A stretch of DNA of 38,813 nt from Amycolatopsis circi (lineage in GTDB: Bacteria > Actinomycetota > Actinomycetes > Mycobacteriales > Pseudonocardiaceae): assembly GCF_003385235.1 (NCBI RefSeq), contig NZ_PQIA01000089.1, positions 1 to 38,813 on the forward strand, written 5' to 3'. Under the pieces are notes generated by a model. It was not told where the DNA came from and did no database searches. It saw only the letters and a program-made list of their open reading frames with translations. Position 1 is the first letter of the stretch. Each line of letters begins with the position of its first letter. Made by a program: the position numbers and the translations under genes. Of the stretch, positions 37,033 through 38,813 are shown piece after piece.

Positions 37033-38813
37033 GTGGCACGGAAATTCGGCAAGCGAGGCAAACCAGGCCAGAGCGAGCCCCAGGACCCGGCGTCGCTGTT
37101 CGGCGCACCGCAGCAGCCGCGCCAGTCCGCGCACCCCGCGTCCAGCACCCCGTTGGCGGACCTGCTGAACCAGGGAATGCCCGGCGTGGACGGCGGGTAC
37201 GTCGTTCTGCCGCGCTCGCTGGCCGAGGGCATGTCCCTGCCGTGGCAACAGCAGATGGCGGCTTTGCTGGCCCAGTTCCACGCGGAGCACGCCCGGTTGT
37301 CTTGGCCGGTGTACCGGGTGGTTCCGTCCCGTTATGAGCGGTTGGTCGATCTCGACGAGGAGCAGTTGGCGGAGGCTGGCTACCTGGTGGAGATGGACGC
37401 CGTGGGGGAGATGGTCTATCGGGAACGCAGCGGCCGGAAGGTCCAGGACCCGGACCGGACGACTGTGCTGGTGTCCTGCTTGGACCCGATCCCGCGCCCG
37501 GCTGCGGCACCGGCCCCTTCCGGCGACGTGCGACCGGTGGGGCCGTTGCCCGCACCGGTACCGATGAACATCGGCCCGGCTCCGGTGTGGCGGTCGGTTC
37601 CCAACGGGCTGGAGGGGGTGCCGGGTTCGGTAGGCCCGGTACCGCGTCCGCCGGAGGAGATGCGGCCGTCCGCTAGTGCTGGCCACGCCGGTTCGGTTCC
37701 GGCAGCTAAACCCGAGCCGGTAACGAATGCCAAGGCTCCGGAACCGCCCGTGCCCGCGCCGCCTGTCCCGCCCGCTGCGACGGTTGACCAGGTTCCAGAG
37801 ACCACCAGCCCGGATCCGACCCCTGCGACAGAGGCACCCCGGCCTGACCCGGTGCCCGCGACTGACTCGGGCACGACTGTCGAAGAGCCGGTCCTTCCGC
37901 CCGACTCAGGTACCGCGGATTCCGCTCAGCCCAAGGCAGAAGATGCTCCCGCGCCGGTGACTCCCGCCCCATCACCGCACGAGGCTCGCGAGCAGCCGGT
38001 GGATCCGCAGTTGCGGGCGAGGCAGTCGTGGCAGCCGAAGCCGTACGTCCACGAGCCGAGGCAGCCCGCACGACCGGCGGAAGCGTTGCCGCCACAAGGG
38101 AATCCGGTTGCAGCGCACGGTCGGCACGAAGCGGCTCCGGAGACCTCGGCAGCCCAGGACGCTTCTGTCTCGACGGGGTGGCGTGGGCAGAATCCGGCGT
38201 CAGGCCAGGTTTCTCCGCAGGTGCCGTCGAGCCAGGTTCCCCAGCCAGGGGGACACCAGCCTGGCCCGGGTCCGCAGTACGTCGCTCAGCCCCCGGCGCA
38301 GCAGACTCTTTCCGGGACGCCGCAACAGGTTCCGGCGGCACCTCCTGCCGCGCCGGTCACGGAGCAGCCGATGGTCCCTCCAGTACCGGCGGCGCAGCAA
38401 CCGCCACCGCCCCGCACCCAACCGGCTCCGCCTGCGCAGCAACCTCCGGCTCAGCCGCTTCCGCCAGCAGGCCCGGCTGCACCCGCGGCGCAACAGATTC
38501 CGCCAGCACCCGGCTCGCAACAGACTGCGCCTGTGCAGCAATCTTCGGCTCAGCCGAGCGCACAACCGCTTCCGCCAGCGAGCCCTCCTGCGCCGAGTGC
38601 CCAACCGGCCCCGTCTGCGCAGCAACCTCCGGCTCAGCCGAGCGCGTCGCCGATGAACCCTCCGGCTCCGGCCGCGCAACAACCGGCTCCGCCCAGCGTC
38701 CAATCGGCTCCGCCTGCGCAACAACCGGCTCCGCCCGTACCCAGCGCCCAACCGACACCACCTGCGCAGCAACCCCCGGTCCAGCCGAGCACCCAACCGC
38801 AGGCAAACCCACC
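37033..38813 (+). CDS. Pro/Gln/Ala-rich protein at the end of the T4SS-like cluster (partial)
   Basis: The frame stays open to the window end, so at least 593 residues are present and the C-terminus is missing. I prefer the GTG at 37033 because AGAGG lies 9 bases upstream; the ATG at 37024 is too close to it. The start is basic (MARKFGKRGKPGQ). Residues of about 40-165 look folded (LPWQQQMAALLAQFHAEHAR, WPVYRVVPSRYERLVDLDEE, GYLVEMDAVGEMVYRERSGR). From about 170 on it is low-complexity, and from about 38380 it is dominated by PAQQP, PSAQP and APP units. No signal peptide or membrane helix is seen. The family is not recognised; a scaffold or coupling role is possible. Confidence 0.75.
   Translation, partial: MARKFGKRGKPGQSEPQDPASLFGAPQQPRQSAHPASSTPLADLLNQGMPGVDGGYVVLPRSLAEGMSLPWQQQMAALLAQFHAEHARLSWPVYRVVPSRYERLVDLDEEQLAEAGYLVEMDAVGEMVYRERSGRKVQDPDRTTVLVSCLDPIPRPAAAPAPSGDVRPVGPLPAPVPMNIGPAPVWRSVPNGLEGVPGSVGPVPRPPEEMRPSASAGHAGSVPAAKPEPVTNAKAPEPPVPAPPVPPAATVDQVPETTSPDPTPATEAPRPDPVPATDSGTTVEEPVLPPDSGTADSAQPKAEDAPAPVTPAPSPHEAREQPVDPQLRARQSWQPKPYVHEPRQPARPAEALPPQGNPVAAHGRHEAAPETSAAQDASVSTGWRGQNPASGQVSPQVPSSQVPQPGGHQPGPGPQYVAQPPAQQTLSGTPQQVPAAPPAAPVTEQPMVPPVPAAQQPPPPRTQPAPPAQQPPAQPLPPAGPAAPAAQQIPPAPGSQQTAPVQQSSAQPSAQPLPPASPPAPSAQPAPSAQQPPAQPSASPMNPPAPAAQQPAPPSVQSAPPAQQPAPPVPSAQPTPPAQQPPVQPSTQPQANP

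Noticed and set aside
38200..38796. Arg-rich minus-strand frames opposite the Pro/Gln-rich gene
   Set aside because: They are the complement of low-complexity CCG/CAG-rich DNA and have no protein character.
38380..38813. Repetitive DNA at the right end considered as a CRISPR or non-coding satellite
   Set aside because: The repeats are irregular, lack spacers and stay in one open frame coding Pro/Gln/Ala units, so they are a protein repeat.

Overview
The window is about 39 kb of very GC-rich DNA, densely packed with genes. Many genes start with GTG, and neighbouring genes often overlap by 4 bases (ATGA or GTGA). The gene content is actinobacterial. The block 17449-23153 (cobD, SURF1, ptpA, Nif3-like, zinc-ribbon protein, RNase H/phosphatase fusion) matches the Mycobacterium tuberculosis Rv2236c-Rv2228c neighbourhood as I remember it. 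The overall style, including palindromic intergenic repeats, suggests a Pseudonocardiales member such as Amycolatopsis. The genus is inference, since there is no rRNA gene to settle it.

Layout. 1-2732: end of an unidentified gene, then two tandem DUF2207-type membrane proteins. 2742-6429: an active/inactive pair of M16 metallopeptidases overlapping a NudC-type NAD pyrophosphatase. 6430-7019: a 29-bp perfect palindrome, an 8-bp tandem repeat, and the promoter/operator of the next operon. 7020-13763: a sugar operon with a ROK regulator, lipoprotein binding protein, two permeases, a GH4 6-phospho-glycosidase and a BadF-type sugar kinase; it carries no ATPase subunit. 13810-14657: an ArsR/SRPBCC pair read leftward from an apparently leaderless, self-repressed promoter. 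14754-17422: gluconate permease and gluconokinase, divergent from a GntR regulator, with an 11+11-bp inverted-repeat operator between them.

17449-23153: the cobD-to-rnhC block, interrupted by a PaiB-like FMN-binding protein. 23292-25083: a possible 12-codon leader ORF and a GT-C-like membrane protein. 25080-27466: an ArsB/NhaD-type transporter and an SfnG-like dimethylsulfone monooxygenase, both leftward. 27701-28102: RNase P RNA, followed directly by an SCO6745-family gene.

29359-38813 (end of window): a rightward set of seven genes that looks like a type IV secretion (T4SS) apparatus on the chromosome. It has a small two-helix membrane protein, a PrgI/VirB3-size membrane protein, a VirB4-like ATPase (TTG start), a TrbL/VirB6-like polytopic protein, a VirB8-like bitopic protein, a wall hydrolase joining a lysozyme-like and an NlpC/P60 domain, and a very Pro/Gln/Ala-rich protein that runs off the window. 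No integrase, relaxase, coupling ATPase or attachment site is visible, so it could be a fixed apparatus or the left part of an integrated element. This is the most interesting region.
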